This document shows, piece by piece, positions 1 through 9,965 of a stretch of DNA of 64,000 bases; position 1 is the stretch's first letter; each line of letters begins with the position of its first letter. Origin of the DNA: Pseudomonadota bacterium (GTDB lineage Bacteria; Pseudomonadota; Alphaproteobacteria; Geminicoccales; Geminicoccaceae); assembly GCA_030549795.1 (NCBI GenBank), contig JAUQQO010000010.1, positions 372,001-436,000 of the forward strand, in the 5' to 3' direction. Below the pieces are notes generated by a model. The model made no database searches, had not been told where the DNA came from, and was given only the letters and a program-made list of their open reading frames with translations. Made by a program: the position numbers and the translations under genes.

Positions 1-2936
1 AGAAAACGCGGCAGGCCGAGCTCGGCGACCACCGGGGGACGAAGCAGGACCGTCGTTTGAGCCGCTCCCACCCGCAAAGGTGTCCAGGCCACCGCCATCA
101 GGCGCACGCGGCCGGCAAAGTCGGGCAGAGGAAAGCGCGCCCGCACGACACCTTCGGCATCCGGTGCGAGCGGTGCGGTCATAAGGGCGAAGCTCTTCCG
201 CTCTTTGAGCGTGGCATCGAGGTGCGCGCGCGCGATGCCGCGGTCACCTCCGCTTTGAACGCGGCCGATCTCGCCCTCTGGGTCGATGAGCCGGCCATAA
301 AGGTCGCGCAGCTCGACCCCGAGCGCCCGTTTGCCGAGATAGTGCGCGACCGGGTCGGGTGCGGTGTAGCGGGTAAGCGCAAGGATCGCATCGTCCACGA
401 GCGCTAGGACGACCCGGCTCGGCTCATCGCGATCCCCGGGCAGTCGCACCACGACCTCGAGCGTGGTGGATGGGGCGACCACCGAGGCTGTCTCGAGCAC
501 AAGATCCAAGCGCCGCTCGGCGAGCGCACCCGGCAGCCACGCGACACCGACGGCGCGGACCGGAAGGCGCGGCAGCACGGCACCGCTCGCGCTCACCGCA
601 ACGGCGAGCAGATGCGCACCACCGGGCCCGATCGGCCCCACCTCGAGCCGCATCTCGCCGCCGCCTTTGGGGACTTCGAGTTCATGTACCGCGCGCACGG
701 CGTGGTCGACGAGGAAAAGAGCGACGCGGGCAGCGAACGCGGGTTCGATGCGCACCCAAAATTGGCCCGGGCGCTCGGCAGGACGGACCTCGAGGGGAAG
801 CCGATCGGGCCGCTGGGACGCTTGCGCCTCGATATGCCAGCCGACGAAAAAGCGCAGGCTCGAAGCGGCCTCGCCGTTGGGATCGAAGACCTCGATCCGA
901 TAGCGGCCGAAGGCAAGGGTGGGCAATTCCAGACGACCGCGCCCGTCGGCTGCGATCGCGACCGTGCCGGAGCCGATCACTCGATCGTGGACGACCTCCT
1001 CCCATTCCCAGCGGCCGCCGCGCTGGAACCAGACATAGTCCCACTCTTCGGCGAAGAGGTCGAACGCGAGCGTGGCAGGTCCTTGTGGGCGGCCGTCGCT
1101 ATCGAGGAGGAGGAGCTCGAAGAGCGGGGCGGAACCTTCCGCGAGCGCGCCCGCAAAGGCGGCACGAAGCCCGATCCAACGCGCGCCCGTGCGCATCGGC
1201 ACGACCGTTTCCGCTACCACGGGGCGCCCGTCGAGGTCGAACAGACGCGCGCGCAAAAGGGCCTCGAGGGGGCGTGTGGTCTTGGGAATGTCATCGAACG
1301 TGAGGGCGAGTTCGGCGCGCCCTTCGGCATCGGTGGTGAAAGCCGAGATCGGAAGGGCCTGCGGCAGCGGCTCGTCGCCGACGAGGCCGAAACCGAAACC
1401 AGGGCTATCGGGGAAGGGCACCTGCGCCGGGCGGATGAGAACCTCGAGCTCACCCGCGAGTTCTGCTGCCGGAGCACCGAAAAGATAGCGACCTTCGAGG
1501 CGAACCGTGGTCGCGAAAGCGGGATCGATACGGGTCTCGGTCGTTTCGAGCGCGAGCTCGAGCCGGGGCGGTACAAAGTCCTCGACCACGAACTGGGTCA
1601 CCCCGATCGCCGGAGCGTCCACCCCGGCGTGCGCGCTGAGCGTCCACACCCCGCTTACCGCTTCGCTTCCGAGCGGGAAGCTCAGCACCCCTCCTCCACT
1701 GGGATCGGCAGGGAGGAGAAAGCGGTTCGCTTCGAGGCCGTCGGGGCGGTGCAGTCGGATCGTAAGGGGCAGATCGGGAACCGCCCGCGCCTCGCGATCG
1801 CGCACGAGCACCCCGAGGTACACGGTCTCGCCGGCGCGGTAGACACCGCGTTCGGTCCACAAAAAGGCATCGAGCGGGCCGGGCGGGGTGCGTCCTTCGA
1901 CCCCGAGCTCGACCAGATCGAGCGGGGGTTCATCGAGGCGCAAGAGCGCGAGATCCCCCTCCCCGCGCTGCGCGAGGATGAGGAGGGGGGCAAGGCCGCC
2001 CGACCCGCGCAGCCGGCTCGCCGGGATGCGCGCAAGGCCGCGCGCGTCGGTGGTAGCCACCGCGAGGACCTCGTTGTTGCGCGCCAAGAGCTCGATGCGA
2101 ACGTCCGCAAGCGGGCGCGCATCCTCGAGCGAGCGGGCGAGGATGGTGAGGCCGTCGGAGCCGCGCAGGGCCGCAAGGGCGAGGTCGGAGAGCGTGAACC
2201 ACTGGGTAGCACGGCTCTCCCAGGGCTTGAGCGCGGCTCCCTCCGGCTCCGCTAAGGCGACGTAGACACCCGGTTGCGGCTGCGGCACGAGCTGCTCGAG
2301 CGGCACGAGCGTGGTCACGGTCTCATTGCGGCGCACCGGCAAGGCCACCCGGACTCGGGCGATGCGTTCGCCCAAGGCGTCGACGAGGCGCTCCTCGCTC
2401 CAAGCCTCGAGCGCGCTGCCGAACAGGCCTTCGGCGAGCAACACGGGCAGATTGCGCGGATTGACGCGGTAGAGCGTGAGCTGTGCGGCGGGCAGGTTGA
2501 CGCTTTTAAGCGGCAGGCCGGTGCCGGGGCGCAACGGCAAGAGCGTGCCGCGGCTTTTGAAGGCGACGGAGGGAGTACGGTCCGGAACCGTAACGGCGAG
2601 CTCGATCAAGCGCTCGAGGCGCGCACCGTCCGCCGCGGGCAGACCGGGAAGAACGCTCAGGCGGTAGCGCCCGCCGTGGACGAGGCCGCTCGCGCACAGC
2701 CGCTCGCCGCGCGCGACAAGCGCAAGATCAGCATGCGGTTCGACGCGTACGAAAGGCGCAAGTTCAGCCTGCCGCAAGCGCACAAGCGCGCGGTCGAAGA
2801 CCAGGCAGATGGCGGGGTTGGGCTGTTCGGCTGCGAGCTCGTAGTTGATGAACTCGAGCGCGCGCGAAAGAGAAGCGAAAGTAAAGACGAAGCTCAGCGC
2901 GAGGATCGCGCGGGTGAGTGCGGAAGTGCGCTCCAT
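1..2936 (-). CDS. Alpha-2-macroglobulin family protein, C-terminus off the left edge
   Basis: The minus-strand frame from the ATG at 2936 stays open to base 1, giving 978 visible residues, so the gene is truncated at its 3' end. The N-terminus is a signal peptide with probable cleavage after SRA; there is no lipobox, unlike enterobacterial YfhM. Family signatures are [12 protein letters not shown] in the MG domain part and a YfhM-like [16 protein letters not shown] stretch further on. Bacterial members run about 1500-1900 residues and act as periplasmic protease traps, often paired with penicillin-binding protein 1C. The bait and thioester region would lie outside the window. The start overlaps the end of rnhB by 43 bases, suggesting one transcript with rnhB and the asparaginase gene. 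Confidence 0.88.
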   Translation of the reverse strand, partial: MERTSALTRAILALSFVFTFASLSRALEFINYELAAEQPNPAICLVFDRALVRLRQAELAPFVRVEPHADLALVARGERLCASGLVHGGRYRLSVLPGLPAADGARLERLIELAVTVPDRTPSVAFKSRGTLLPLRPGTGLPLKSVNLPAAQLTLYRVNPRNLPVLLAEGLFGSALEAWSEERLVDALGERIARVRVALPVRRNETVTTLVPLEQLVPQPQPGVYVALAEPEGAALKPWESRATQWFTLSDLALAALRGSDGLTILARSLEDARPLADVRIELLARNNEVLAVATTDARGLARIPASRLRGSGGLAPLLILAQRGEGDLALLRLDEPPLDLVELGVEGRTPPGPLDAFLWTERGVYRAGETVYLGVLVRDREARAVPDLPLTIRLHRPDGLEANRFLLPADPSGGGVLSFPLGSEAVSGVWTLSAHAGVDAPAIGVTQFVVEDFVPPRLELALETTETRIDPAFATTVRLEGRYLFGAPAAELAGELEVLIRPAQVPFPDSPGFGFGLVGDEPLPQALPISAFTTDAEGRAELALTFDDIPKTTRPLEALLRARLFDLDGRPVVAETVVPMRTGARWIGLRAAFAGALAEGSAPLFELLLLDSDGRPQGPATLAFDLFAEEWDYVWFQRGGRWEWEEVVHDRVIGSGTVAIAADGRGRLELPTLAFGRYRIEVFDPNGEAASSLRFFVGWHIEAQASQRPDRLPLEVRPAERPGQFWVRIEPAFAARVALFLVDHAVRAVHELEVPKGGGEMRLEVGPIGPGGAHLLAVAVSASGAVLPRLPVRAVGVAWLPGALAERRLDLVLETASVVAPSTTLEVVVRLPGDRDEPSRVVLALVDDAILALTRYTAPDPVAHYLGKRALGVELRDLYGRLIDPEGEIGRVQSGGDRGIARAHLDATLKERKSFALMTAPLAPDAEGVVRARFPLPDFAGRVRLMAVAWTPLRVGAAQTTVLLRPPVVAELGLPRF

Positions 2937-3556
2937 GGCGCGCGCTCTCTTTGGCCAGCGGGGGCGTGGTCGGGTCGTCGCAGACCGCGCACCGCCAAGG
3001 CTTGGCGCACGGGTGCGAAGTCGCGCCGATGGTGCGGGCTCACTCCGAATTCGAGCAATGCCCGGCGGTGCGCCGCGGTTCCATAGCCGGCATTGGCGGC
3101 AAAGCCATAGCCCGGCCAGCGCCGGTCGAGCCGGGCCATCAGCCGGTCGCGGACGACTTTGGCGACGATCGAGGCGGCGGCGATCTCGGGGATCTGCGCG
3201 TCGCCCTTGATGATGCAGCGGGTGGGCAGAGGAAGACCCGGATCCTGGTTGCCGTCGACGAGCACGAGCGCGGGACGAAGGGGAAGCCGCGCCACCGCTC
3301 GGCGCATGGCGAGGAGACTGGCGCGCAAAATGTCGAGGCGTTCGATCTCGCGCACCGATGCCGCTCCGAGCCCGATCCAGGCGGAATGCGCGAGCTCGCG
3401 CGCGAGTTGCTCGCGCGCACGCGGCGAAAGCGTCTTGGAATCGGCGAGGCCGGCCACCGGGCGGCGGAGGATGACGGCGGCAGCAACGACGGGGCCAGCA
3501 AGCGGCCCGCGGCCGACCTCGTCGACCCCGGCGATCGGGCCATCGTGAGCGCTCAT
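2894..3556 (-). CDS. rnhB: Ribonuclease HII
   Basis: A 220-residue protein of the usual length for RNase HII, which cleaves the RNA strand of RNA-DNA hybrids and single ribonucleotides in DNA. The N-terminal [15 protein letters not shown] motif carries the catalytic Asp12-Glu13 pair. VLVDGNQ and the later [14 protein letters not shown] block supply the other conserved acidic and basic residues, followed by the [11 protein letters not shown] segment. Its start overlaps the stop of the upstream asparaginase gene by 4 bases (ATGA), and its 3' end overlaps the alpha-2-macroglobulin start, so the three genes are probably co-transcribed. Confidence 0.95.
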   Translation of the reverse strand: MSAHDGPIAGVDEVGRGPLAGPVVAAAVILRRPVAGLADSKTLSPRAREQLARELAHSAWIGLGAASVREIERLDILRASLLAMRRAVARLPLRPALVLVDGNQDPGLPLPTRCIIKGDAQIPEIAAASIVAKVVRDRLMARLDRRWPGYGFAANAGYGTAAHRRALLEFGVSPHHRRDFAPVRQALAVRGLRRPDHAPAGQRERAPWSALPHSPARSSR

Positions 3557-4563
3557 AGGGCGAACTCCCGAGGCCAGCCGGGCACGGGGGCGATGCGGCC
3601 GACCACCGTCCCGGCGTGGTTGCGCAAAAGTGGCCGGGCGAAGGGAGCGAGCGCCTCGCGCGCCGCAGCGCTGAGCCAGCCGAGTGCCTCGAGTGCAGCG
3701 AGGAGCGCCACTTCGGCGGCGCGTGCGGCTCCGTCTTCGACCTTGAGCGCAAGACCGAGACCAGAGCCCAAACGCGCGGCAGCATAGACCCCTTCGGCGC
3801 CGGTCTTGGCGATCAGGCCCTCACCGCGGGCGAGCAGAAGAGTGCCCAGCCGACCCTGGCCCGCGACCATAAGCGGCTCCTCGCGCATGGCGCGGGCGAT
3901 CGCGGTGCAGGCGGCGGCACGCCTCGGCGAGAGGCGATCGGGGCTTGCGAAGCGGGCGAAGGCGGTGGCGAGGGCGCGCAGCGGCATCGCCCAGGTCGGC
4001 ACGCCGCAGCCGTCGATGGCGGGAGGCTCGACGAGCTGCCCGTCGGTGAAGTCCGCGAGGACGGCGCGGATGGCGCGTTGGACCGGATGATCGGGTGCTT
4101 CGTAGCCGGCGAGCGGAGCGCCGAGGTGGCGAGCGAGCGTGAGCATGCCCGCGTGCTTACCCGAACAGTTGTTGTGCAAACGGCTCGCAGGCGCACCGGC
4201 GCGGATCAGCGCTTCCGCAGAAGGCACATGTAGTGGCGGATGCGGCCCGCAGGCGAGTGCCCGCGCATCACAGCCGAGGCGGGCGAGCCAGGCCGCGACC
4301 CGCTCGATGTGGACCGGCTCGCCCGCATGCGAGGCGCAGGCGAGCGCGAGCTCCGCGGCATTCACGCCGAAGGCGGCGGCGGCACCCGATTCGACCAGCG
4401 CGACCGCCTGCAGAGGCTTGACCGCCGAGCGCGGGTAGATCGCCCGCTCGGGCTCGCCCACCGCCAGAACCAGACGGCCATCGCGGTCGGCCACCGCGAG
4501 GCTCACCCGGTGGCGGCTCTCGACTAGCTCGGCGCGCCAGATTTCGACTGCGACCGGGACCAG
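3553..4563 (-). CDS. Asparaginase II (rhizobial AnsA type) family protein
   Basis: The product (about 336 residues) matches the thermolabile/rhizobial L-asparaginase II family, not the E. coli AnsB fold. Visible signatures are the N-terminal [46 protein letters not shown] and [11 protein letters not shown] blocks. It would hydrolyse asparagine to aspartate and ammonia. The start is uncertain. In-frame ATG (4671) and GTG (4743) codons exist, but both lie inside the divergent DUF423 gene or its upstream DNA and have poor ribosome binding sites. A CTG at 4563 directly follows AAGGGGAAGGG and fits the family N-terminus, so I chose it. Co-transcription with rnhB is likely. Confidence 0.85.
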   Translation of the reverse strand: MVPVAVEIWRAELVESRHRVSLAVADRDGRLVLAVGEPERAIYPRSAVKPLQAVALVESGAAAAFGVNAAELALACASHAGEPVHIERVAAWLARLGCDARALACGPHPPLHVPSAEALIRAGAPASRLHNNCSGKHAGMLTLARHLGAPLAGYEAPDHPVQRAIRAVLADFTDGQLVEPPAIDGCGVPTWAMPLRALATAFARFASPDRLSPRRAAACTAIARAMREEPLMVAGQGRLGTLLLARGEGLIAKTGAEGVYAAARLGSGLGLALKVEDGAARAAEVALLAALEALGWLSAAAREALAPFARPLLRNHAGTVVGRIAPVPGWPREFAL

Positions 4564-4642
4564 TTGCCCTTCCCCTTTTCGCGCGCGTGACAGCCCGCTT
4601 GCACCAGGATAGAGGGGCGAGCCGGAACAGACGAGGGTGCGG

Positions 4643-5041
4643 GTGAACGCTTCTGCCGGCCATCGCCTCATCTTGGTCGTTGCCGCGGTGCTGGCGGCGC
4701 TCGCGGTGGCGATGGGGGCGTTCGCCGCCCACGGCCTGCGCACGATCGTCGATGCGCGCGCGGTGGAACTCGTGGAGACCGCGAGCCGCTATCAACTCGC
4801 CCACGCGATCGCGGTCTTGGCTGCGAGTGCGCTCGCTCCCCAGCGCTATCTCGGACGCCTGTTGCTGCTCGCGGGCGCCGTTCTCTTTCCCGGCTCGCTT
4901 TACGCGCTCGCGTTCGGGGCGCCGCGCTGGATCGCGACCATCGCCCCCTTTGGCGGGGCGCTGTTCGTTATCGGCTGGCTCGCGCTCGGCTATGCCTTTG
5001 TGCGCAGTGACGGCGCCCGCAAGGGAAGCGGGCGGCGCTAA
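4643..5041 (+). CDS. DUF423 family small membrane protein
   Basis: A 132-residue, very hydrophobic protein with about four membrane segments. The signature of the DUF423 (YgdD-like) family is visible: AVAMGAFAAHGLR near the N-terminus and the YQLAHAIAVL segment. Members are inner-membrane proteins without an established function. I prefer the GTG at 4643 over the GTG at 4637 because GAGG at 4633-4636 is then six bases upstream. It is divergent from the asparaginase gene, whose possible upstream starts overlap it. Its 3' end overlaps by four bases the convergent gene ending at 5038. Confidence 0.85.
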   Translation: MNASAGHRLILVVAAVLAALAVAMGAFAAHGLRTIVDARAVELVETASRYQLAHAIAVLAASALAPQRYLGRLLLLAGAVLFPGSLYALAFGAPRWIATIAPFGGALFVIGWLALGYAFVRSDGARKGSGRR

Positions 5042-6510
5042 TCGAGCGGACCTCGGGCGAGCCGGAGCAGCGGCACGAGATGGGCGGCAGGAAGGATGCG
5101 CCCGCTTCGGGGTTCGAGGCTCACCGCCGCGACTCGGCCGTCGATCAGCACCGGCGCCCCTGCCGGCGGCAAGGGCGGGCGCACTGAAGGCTCGCTCGTG
5201 GCAAGCGGCAAAGGTGGCCCTGCGCGCGGGACGTGCAGGAGCACGAGTTCGGGATGCGTCGGGGTGTCCTCGATCGGCACCCCCCAGGTGACGAACTGAT
5301 CGGGCGTGATCACGCGCGCAAGGAGCGAATCGCCGAGCACGCGGCGCAGGGTCAAAACCGCATGGCGTCCCAAGTAGAAACCGAAAGCGCTGCCGCCTTG
5401 CCCTTCAACGCGCACGAGTGCGGCGGCATCGGCAGCCCTCGGTTGAAGGCGCGGCGCGGCCGGCGCAGGCTCGAGCGAGCCGACCTGTGGGGTGGGGTCA
5501 AGGGCCGGCTCGACCCAGAGCTTTGCGAGCTCGTCCACACCCCCGCGCGTACCCGCTTCGCGCGCGGCGGCCGTAGCGAGCGGTGCGAGAAAAGCCGAGA
5601 GCCGGATCTCGAGCGGCGCGCGGGCACGCTCTTCAAAGTGCGCGCGGGTGAGAAAAGGCGCATCCCCGGCCGAGACGCGCTTGTCTTTGGGATGGACGCT
5701 CTCAGCAACGCTAAAAACTTTGCGTATCTCGAGCGGCTCGGCGATGGACCAAAAACGTCCGTCCTGTGTGTCGACGAGCGCGAGCTTGAGGGTCGAGTGG
5801 TGTAGAAGCTCGATGTCTACGACCGGGACTTCGTAAGATTCGATCTCTTCCTCCTCGACCCAGCGGGGAACAGCAGCGAGTTCGCTTCGCGCCTGTTGCA
5901 GCTCCTCTTCGCGGGCAAGGGCTCCGAGCCCGCCGAGAACGAGCCCACCTAAGACGCTTGCGAGCGAGACCAGGGGGTCGTCACTTGCCCCCAGCCGGCG
6001 CAGCTCGCGCGTATGCGCGCGCTCTTCGCGCTCGTGGCGTTCTTGGAGGCGGGCGAGTGCCCGCCGACCGGCTTCATAGTCGGGGTTGAGCCGGCGGTGG
6101 ACGGCACGCACGCGCTGCGACCAAAGCGTGCGGCGGCCGAGCTCGCGTTGGCTCACCACCACCTGCGGCGGTGCGAGGACGAGAAGACAACGCGCGGGAG
6201 ATGCGTTTTCCGCGCTCGCCTGCGGCAAAGGGAGATCGAGCACCCAGCGCCCGCCTTGCGCCGCACCCGGCTGTTCGAGAAGCGCGATGGGTGCCTGCTC
6301 AGAGCTCAAGGGGGCGGTTCCCTCCTCGAGCTGGCGCGCAAGCCAAGCCAATAGGAACGGGCAATCCCCCTGTTCGGGCCAGCGCGCGAGCGCGGCAGCG
6401 GCCGGCTGTTCGTTGGTGGTCGGGGAGGGTGGCGAGGGAGCGGTGCAGGCGGCCGGGCCGAGCGAGAGGCAGCCGAGAAGGAGGGCAGCGCGGGAGGGAA
6501 GGCGGGCCAT
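5038..6510 (-). CDS. Secreted protein with a degenerate trypsin-like C-terminal domain
   Basis: A 490-residue protein whose function I do not recognise. The start is set at the second ATG (6510), five bases after GGAGG at 6516-6520. The N-terminus is a signal sequence ending in GPAAC; the Cys could be lipidated but the -3 residue is Pro, so lipoprotein status is doubtful. The middle has a charged helical stretch and a Gly-rich hydrophobic segment (VLGGLVLGGLGAL). The last 130 residues follow the layout of a chymotrypsin-like serine protease, from GFYLGRHAVLTLRRVLG to a closing AAHLVPLLR. The catalytic His position looks like Arg, and no Asp or nucleophilic Ser motif is visible. It therefore looks like a pseudoprotease, possibly a binding module. 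Confidence 0.75.
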   Translation of the reverse strand: MARLPSRAALLLGCLSLGPAACTAPSPPSPTTNEQPAAAALARWPEQGDCPFLLAWLARQLEEGTAPLSSEQAPIALLEQPGAAQGGRWVLDLPLPQASAENASPARCLLVLAPPQVVVSQRELGRRTLWSQRVRAVHRRLNPDYEAGRRALARLQERHEREERAHTRELRRLGASDDPLVSLASVLGGLVLGGLGALAREEELQQARSELAAVPRWVEEEEIESYEVPVVDIELLHHSTLKLALVDTQDGRFWSIAEPLEIRKVFSVAESVHPKDKRVSAGDAPFLTRAHFEERARAPLEIRLSAFLAPLATAAAREAGTRGGVDELAKLWVEPALDPTPQVGSLEPAPAAPRLQPRAADAAALVRVEGQGGSAFGFYLGRHAVLTLRRVLGDSLLARVITPDQFVTWGVPIEDTPTHPELVLLHVPRAGPPLPLATSEPSVRPPLPPAGAPVLIDGRVAAVSLEPRSGRILPAAHLVPLLRLARGPLD

Positions 6511-6563
6511 CGCAACCTCCATGCAAAGGGAGGGTAGCGTGGCTCGCCTTTTAGTTGAAGAGC

Positions 6564-7913
6564 TCAGGCGCGGGCGCGGCGTTCGATCGCTTCGGTCACA
6601 TTCGCGAGCACCGAGTGCAAGAGCGCTTCGTCCTCCGCCTCGACCATGACCCGGATGACGGGTTCGGTACCCGAGGGGCGCACGAGCAGACGGCCGTGGC
6701 CGTCGAGCCGTTGCCGTTCGCGCTCCAAGAAGGCGGCGAGTGCGGGATCGTTGAGGTCGACCGGGCGCGTCGTGCGGACGTTGCGCAGCTGCTGCGGTAC
6801 GGGGGTGAAAACACGGCCGATCTCGCTCAGTGGTTTGCCCGCGCGGGCCATCACCGCGAGCACTTGCAGGCCGGCGAGCAGACCGTCGCCGGTGGTGGCG
6901 TAGTCGGCGAGCACGATGTGGCCCGATTGCTCGCCGCCCAAATTGTACCCGCCGGCGCGCATGGCCTCGACCACATAGCGGTCACCTACGCGCGTACGTT
7001 CGAGCGAAAGGCCGAGGCTCGCGAGGAAGCGCTCGAGCCCGAGATTGGACATGACAGTCGCGACCACCCCGGGGCGCGCAAGGCGCCCCTCGCGCTGCCA
7101 TTCGCGCGCGATCATGGCGAGGATCTGATCGCCGTCGACGAGTTCGCCCCGCTCGTCCATGAGCACGATGCGGTCGGCATCGCCGTCGAGCGCGATCCCG
7201 AGATGGGCCTTATGCTCGCGCACCGCCGCGCGCAGCGTTTCGGGATGGGTGGAGCCGCAGCCCTCGTTGATGTTGAAGCCGTTGGGCTGGCAGCCGATGC
7301 GCACCACTTCGGCGCCGAGTTCCCAAAAGAGGTCGCCCGCGAGGTGGTAGGCGGCGCCGTGCGCACAATCCACCACGAGCTTGATCCCCTGCAGGGTCAA
7401 ACCCTTGGGAAAGCTGCTCTTGAGGTTCTCGAGATAGCGGCCGCGCGCGTCCTCGATGCGCTGGGCGCGGCCGAGTTCGGCGGCCGACACCCGCCCGGCC
7501 GCTCCGTTCTCGGCCATAAGCGCCTCGATCTCGAGTTCGACCTCATCGGAGAGCTTGTAGCCGTCGGGGCCGAAGAGCTTGATGCCGTTGTCGGCAAAGG
7601 GGTTGTGGGACGCCGAGATCATCACCCCGAGATCGGCGCGCAGCGAGCGGGTCAAGAAGGCCACGGCCGGTGTCGGGATGGGGCCCGTGAGGATGACGTC
7701 CATGCCGGCTGAAATGAACCCGGCGGTCAAGGCCGGCTCCAGCATATAGCCCGAAAGCCGCGTGTCCTTGCCGATCACCACCCGATGGCGGTGCTCGCCG
7801 CGGCGAAACCGCCGTCCTGCTGCAAGGCCCAACCGTAGCGCCGTCTCGGCAGTCATCGGCTCGACGTTGGCCGTGCCGCGGATGCCATCGGTTCCGAAGA
7901 GTCTGCGAACCAT
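6564..7913 (-). CDS. glmM: Phosphoglucosamine mutase
   Basis: A 449-residue protein converting glucosamine-6-phosphate to glucosamine-1-phosphate for UDP-GlcNAc, and so for peptidoglycan and LPS. The N-terminal [12 protein letters not shown], the phosphoserine loop [14 protein letters not shown] (Ser102, as in E. coli GlmM), the metal-binding DGDADR loop and the C-terminal [12 protein letters not shown] phosphate-binding loop are all present. Length is normal. The next gene on the same strand, encoding the secreted pseudoprotease-like protein, starts 54 bases downstream. In many proteobacteria glmM follows folP or ftsH; neither is here. Confidence 0.97.
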   Translation of the reverse strand: MVRRLFGTDGIRGTANVEPMTAETALRLGLAAGRRFRRGEHRHRVVIGKDTRLSGYMLEPALTAGFISAGMDVILTGPIPTPAVAFLTRSLRADLGVMISASHNPFADNGIKLFGPDGYKLSDEVELEIEALMAENGAAGRVSAAELGRAQRIEDARGRYLENLKSSFPKGLTLQGIKLVVDCAHGAAYHLAGDLFWELGAEVVRIGCQPNGFNINEGCGSTHPETLRAAVREHKAHLGIALDGDADRIVLMDERGELVDGDQILAMIAREWQREGRLARPGVVATVMSNLGLERFLASLGLSLERTRVGDRYVVEAMRAGGYNLGGEQSGHIVLADYATTGDGLLAGLQVLAVMARAGKPLSEIGRVFTPVPQQLRNVRTTRPVDLNDPALAAFLERERQRLDGHGRLLVRPSGTEPVIRVMVEAEDEALLHSVLANVTEAIERRARA

Positions 7914-8238
7914 GCGGGATCGGACCTGTCCGTTCGATCACACCATGCTTTACGGGCGAGCCACACGGGGATGCGGCAGCCGCACGGTTCCCCCGGCCTC
8001 GCACCCGATCCATGCGGCATGTCTGGTAAAGGAAGGTTTAGCAACGACGCAACCGACCGAAGCGTCCCTTTGGGGAGCGCGAGCCATGGACGAGCGTGCA
8101 CGCCTGCCCGTTCCCGCATCGCCGGAACCGGCGCCCGCTTCGCGAACCGGCGATCACGCCCGCGCCTTGGCCGGGCTTTGCGCGCAAGCGCACCGTCCGC
8201 CCCCGCCGCACCCGTGCGAGCGACGGCGGCGCGCGCGG
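7914..8238. other. 325-base stretch without a convincing gene
   Basis: This interval between the nitrilase stop and the glmM start should hold the glmM promoter. A 66-codon plus-strand frame (8086-8286) starts with an ATG after GGGGAGCGCG and overlaps the nitrilase 3' end. Its composition (Arg- and Pro-rich, no recognisable motif) looks like a GC-driven chance frame. I see no strong hairpin or terminator with a T tract. Confidence 0.4.
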
Positions 8239-9186
8239 CTAGCCGATCGTCTCCTGCGCGGGCTGGTGTGCGACCGGCTGGTTTGAGCCGGAGAGCGTTC
8301 GCAGAGCCGGCCGTTGGCGAAGGGAGCGCCGAAAGCCGGGCCAGACTTCAGCCGCACCCGCACGCAGGCGGCGCAGCTCGCCAAGCGGCACATCGCGCGC
8401 GAACAAGAGGGGCCCAGGTCCATAGCTGTGCGCGAGCGGGCCGGTCTCCGCCCACACACCGCTCGACCCCAACATCGTCTCGCAGGGCACGAACAGGGCC
8501 GCTCCCGATACGTTCGGGCGATCGGGCGGCACCGGCACGGTTCCGACACCACCGGCGACACCGACTGCGCACAAGAGTTCGACCGCGCGCGCCCGCGCGC
8601 AGGCCATCACCCGATGGTAGCCGGAAAGCCGCGCCGTATCGGTGGGCACGAGCACAAGATCGGGCGGATCGCTCACGAGCTGCGCGGCGAGATCGGGCTG
8701 CTCGACGTCCAAACAGATCAGCACCGCGATGCGCACCCCGTTCCAGCTCACGAGCCCGAGCTCGTCACCGGGCTCGAACATCCAAGCCGACGGATCGCGT
8801 TCGTCGGGGGTCAAGGTGAGCTTGTCTTGCGTGAAGGTGCGTCCATCGGGAAGGCGCAAGATCGCGCGATTGCGGTAGCCTTCGCCCGAGCGCACCGGAT
8901 AGGTGCCGGCAAGACAGGCAAGGCCGATGCGTTGCGCGGCATCGAGAAGCGGCGGCAAGACTACTTCCGCCTCGCGCGCGATCCACGCGACCTCCTCGGT
9001 TTCGGGCAACCCCGGGGGAGCCCACTGCAGCCACAACTCGCCCAAATGCTCGGGCATAAGGAGAAGGTCGGCGCCTTGCGCGCGCGCCCGCTCCATCTGC
9101 GTGCGGACCAAGGCCAGAAAAGCGTCTCGACCGGCGAGCGGAACCGCCATATTGACGGCCCAAAGCGCGAGCGTGATCCGATCCAT
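8239..9186 (-). CDS. Carbon-nitrogen hydrolase (nitrilase superfamily)
   Basis: A 315-residue protein with the complete nitrilase-superfamily triad: Glu46 in LLMPEH, Lys122 in TQDKLTLTP and Cys158 in VLICLD. Such enzymes hydrolyse amides or nitriles; the substrate cannot be told from the sequence. The ATG at 9186 was chosen because AGAAGAGGG lies just upstream and MDRITLALW matches the usual first beta strand; an upstream in-frame extension to 9723 is not family-like. The gene is divergent from the small plus-strand gene at 9310 and has no obvious partner. Confidence 0.88.
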   Translation of the reverse strand: MDRITLALWAVNMAVPLAGRDAFLALVRTQMERARAQGADLLLMPEHLGELWLQWAPPGLPETEEVAWIAREAEVVLPPLLDAAQRIGLACLAGTYPVRSGEGYRNRAILRLPDGRTFTQDKLTLTPDERDPSAWMFEPGDELGLVSWNGVRIAVLICLDVEQPDLAAQLVSDPPDLVLVPTDTARLSGYHRVMACARARAVELLCAVGVAGGVGTVPVPPDRPNVSGAALFVPCETMLGSSGVWAETGPLAHSYGPGPLLFARDVPLGELRRLRAGAAEVWPGFRRSLRQRPALRTLSGSNQPVAHQPAQETIG

Positions 9187-9309
9187 TCCCTCTTCTCCGC
9201 TGGCGGAGCGCGGTCTCGCGCAACCCAAAGCGGTTGTCGAGGTGTACGTGGGTGGGAGGTTCCGCGCGCGAGCCCCGATGTCGTTGATCATCAAATCATC
9301 ACAGCCTCC

Positions 9310-9543
9310 ATGCTCGTGAGCTTGCCCAACGGTGAGGCCGTTCGAGGCGAAGAGGTGCGCCGCATCCTCATCGAGCCGACAGTGGCGCCGCCGCGGCTCG
9401 AAGGCCAACGCTTCGCGGTCGTGCTCGAGTTCGCAGACGGCGAGAAGCGCGTGCTGGCAACCGGCCTGACGCGGATGGATGCGCTCGACTTCGCCCGCCG
9501 CTGCGCGCGCGCGCTGCACGAATCGGCGGGGCAAGGCGGATGA
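9310..9543 (+). CDS. Small protein of unknown function (77 aa)
   Basis: A short frame (MLVSLPNGEAV...) whose stop overlaps the start of the next gene by four bases (ATGA at 9540), typical of translationally coupled genes. It is predicted soluble, rich in alternating hydrophobic strands (FAVVLEFADGEKRVLA), with an acidic and Arg-rich helical end. The start rests on the only nearby in-frame ATG; no good ribosome binding site is visible. I do not recognise the family. The overlap with a gene that has its own non-random composition is the main reason to believe it is real. Confidence 0.55.
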   Translation: MLVSLPNGEAVRGEEVRRILIEPTVAPPRLEGQRFAVVLEFADGEKRVLATGLTRMDALDFARRCARALHESAGQGG

Positions 9544-9965
9544 AGAGGATCGCGGCCTGGCTCGCGCGCCGGCACAAGGAGAAAGCACCCGCTCTTCCGG
9601 CCACGGCACCGCCGTCGAAACCGGCGACGCCGCAGGGCGGGGTGGTGGTGGTGACCGTGCTCGGCCTCGGCGGGGAAGCGCTCGAGCAGGTGCTCGACCT
9701 GGTGCAGCGGGAATGTCGAGCACTCGGGCGTAAGCCCGTGTTCGTGACCGACGGTTGTGACTTCGCCCCCTTTCGTCGGCGCAAATTGATCGTCGAGCAG
9801 GTTCCAGATGGGGGCTGGATGACAGCGCGCGCCCCCGATCTTCCGGTTTGGCTCTACGAAGAGCGGCTCTTCGGCCTCATCGGCAGGCGCTGGCGGCCGA
9901 GCGCCGTCGTCCACTTCGGTCGGCGTCCGCGCGAGGCTTGTGTTGTGGCGCTCTGCGCGCGCTAG
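9540..9965 (+). CDS. Conserved-looking hypothetical next to glycosyltransferases (141 aa)
   Basis: After a basic N-terminus (MKRIAAWLARRHKEK) comes a Rossmann-like strand-helix pattern: VVVVTVLGLGGEALEQVLDLV, then PVFVTDGCDFAPFRRRKL. From memory, short proteins with a similar VTD-x-FRPFR pattern occur beside glycosyltransferase genes in Rhodospirillales, but I cannot name a family. It is coupled to the preceding small gene by an ATGA overlap and convergent, with a 4-base overlap, to the two-domain glycosyltransferase. A role linked to surface sugar synthesis is only an inference from position. Confidence 0.7.
   Translation: MKRIAAWLARRHKEKAPALPATAPPSKPATPQGGVVVVTVLGLGGEALEQVLDLVQRECRALGRKPVFVTDGCDFAPFRRRKLIVEQVPDGGWMTARAPDLPVWLYEERLFGLIGRRWRPSAVVHFGRRPREACVVALCAR

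Noticed and set aside
612-2255. 547-codon plus-strand frame opposite the alpha-2-macroglobulin gene
   Set aside because: Antisense shadow of a gene whose own frame is open with family motifs; its product is Glu/Arg/Ala-rich with no domain.
8086-8286. 66-codon frame with an upstream GGGGAG
   Set aside because: Overlaps the nitrilase 3' end, Pro/Arg-rich, no recognisable feature; could be revisited with transcript data.
9282-9292. TTGATCATCAA near the nitrilase start as an FNR box
   Set aside because: Spacing between half-sites is one base, not four.
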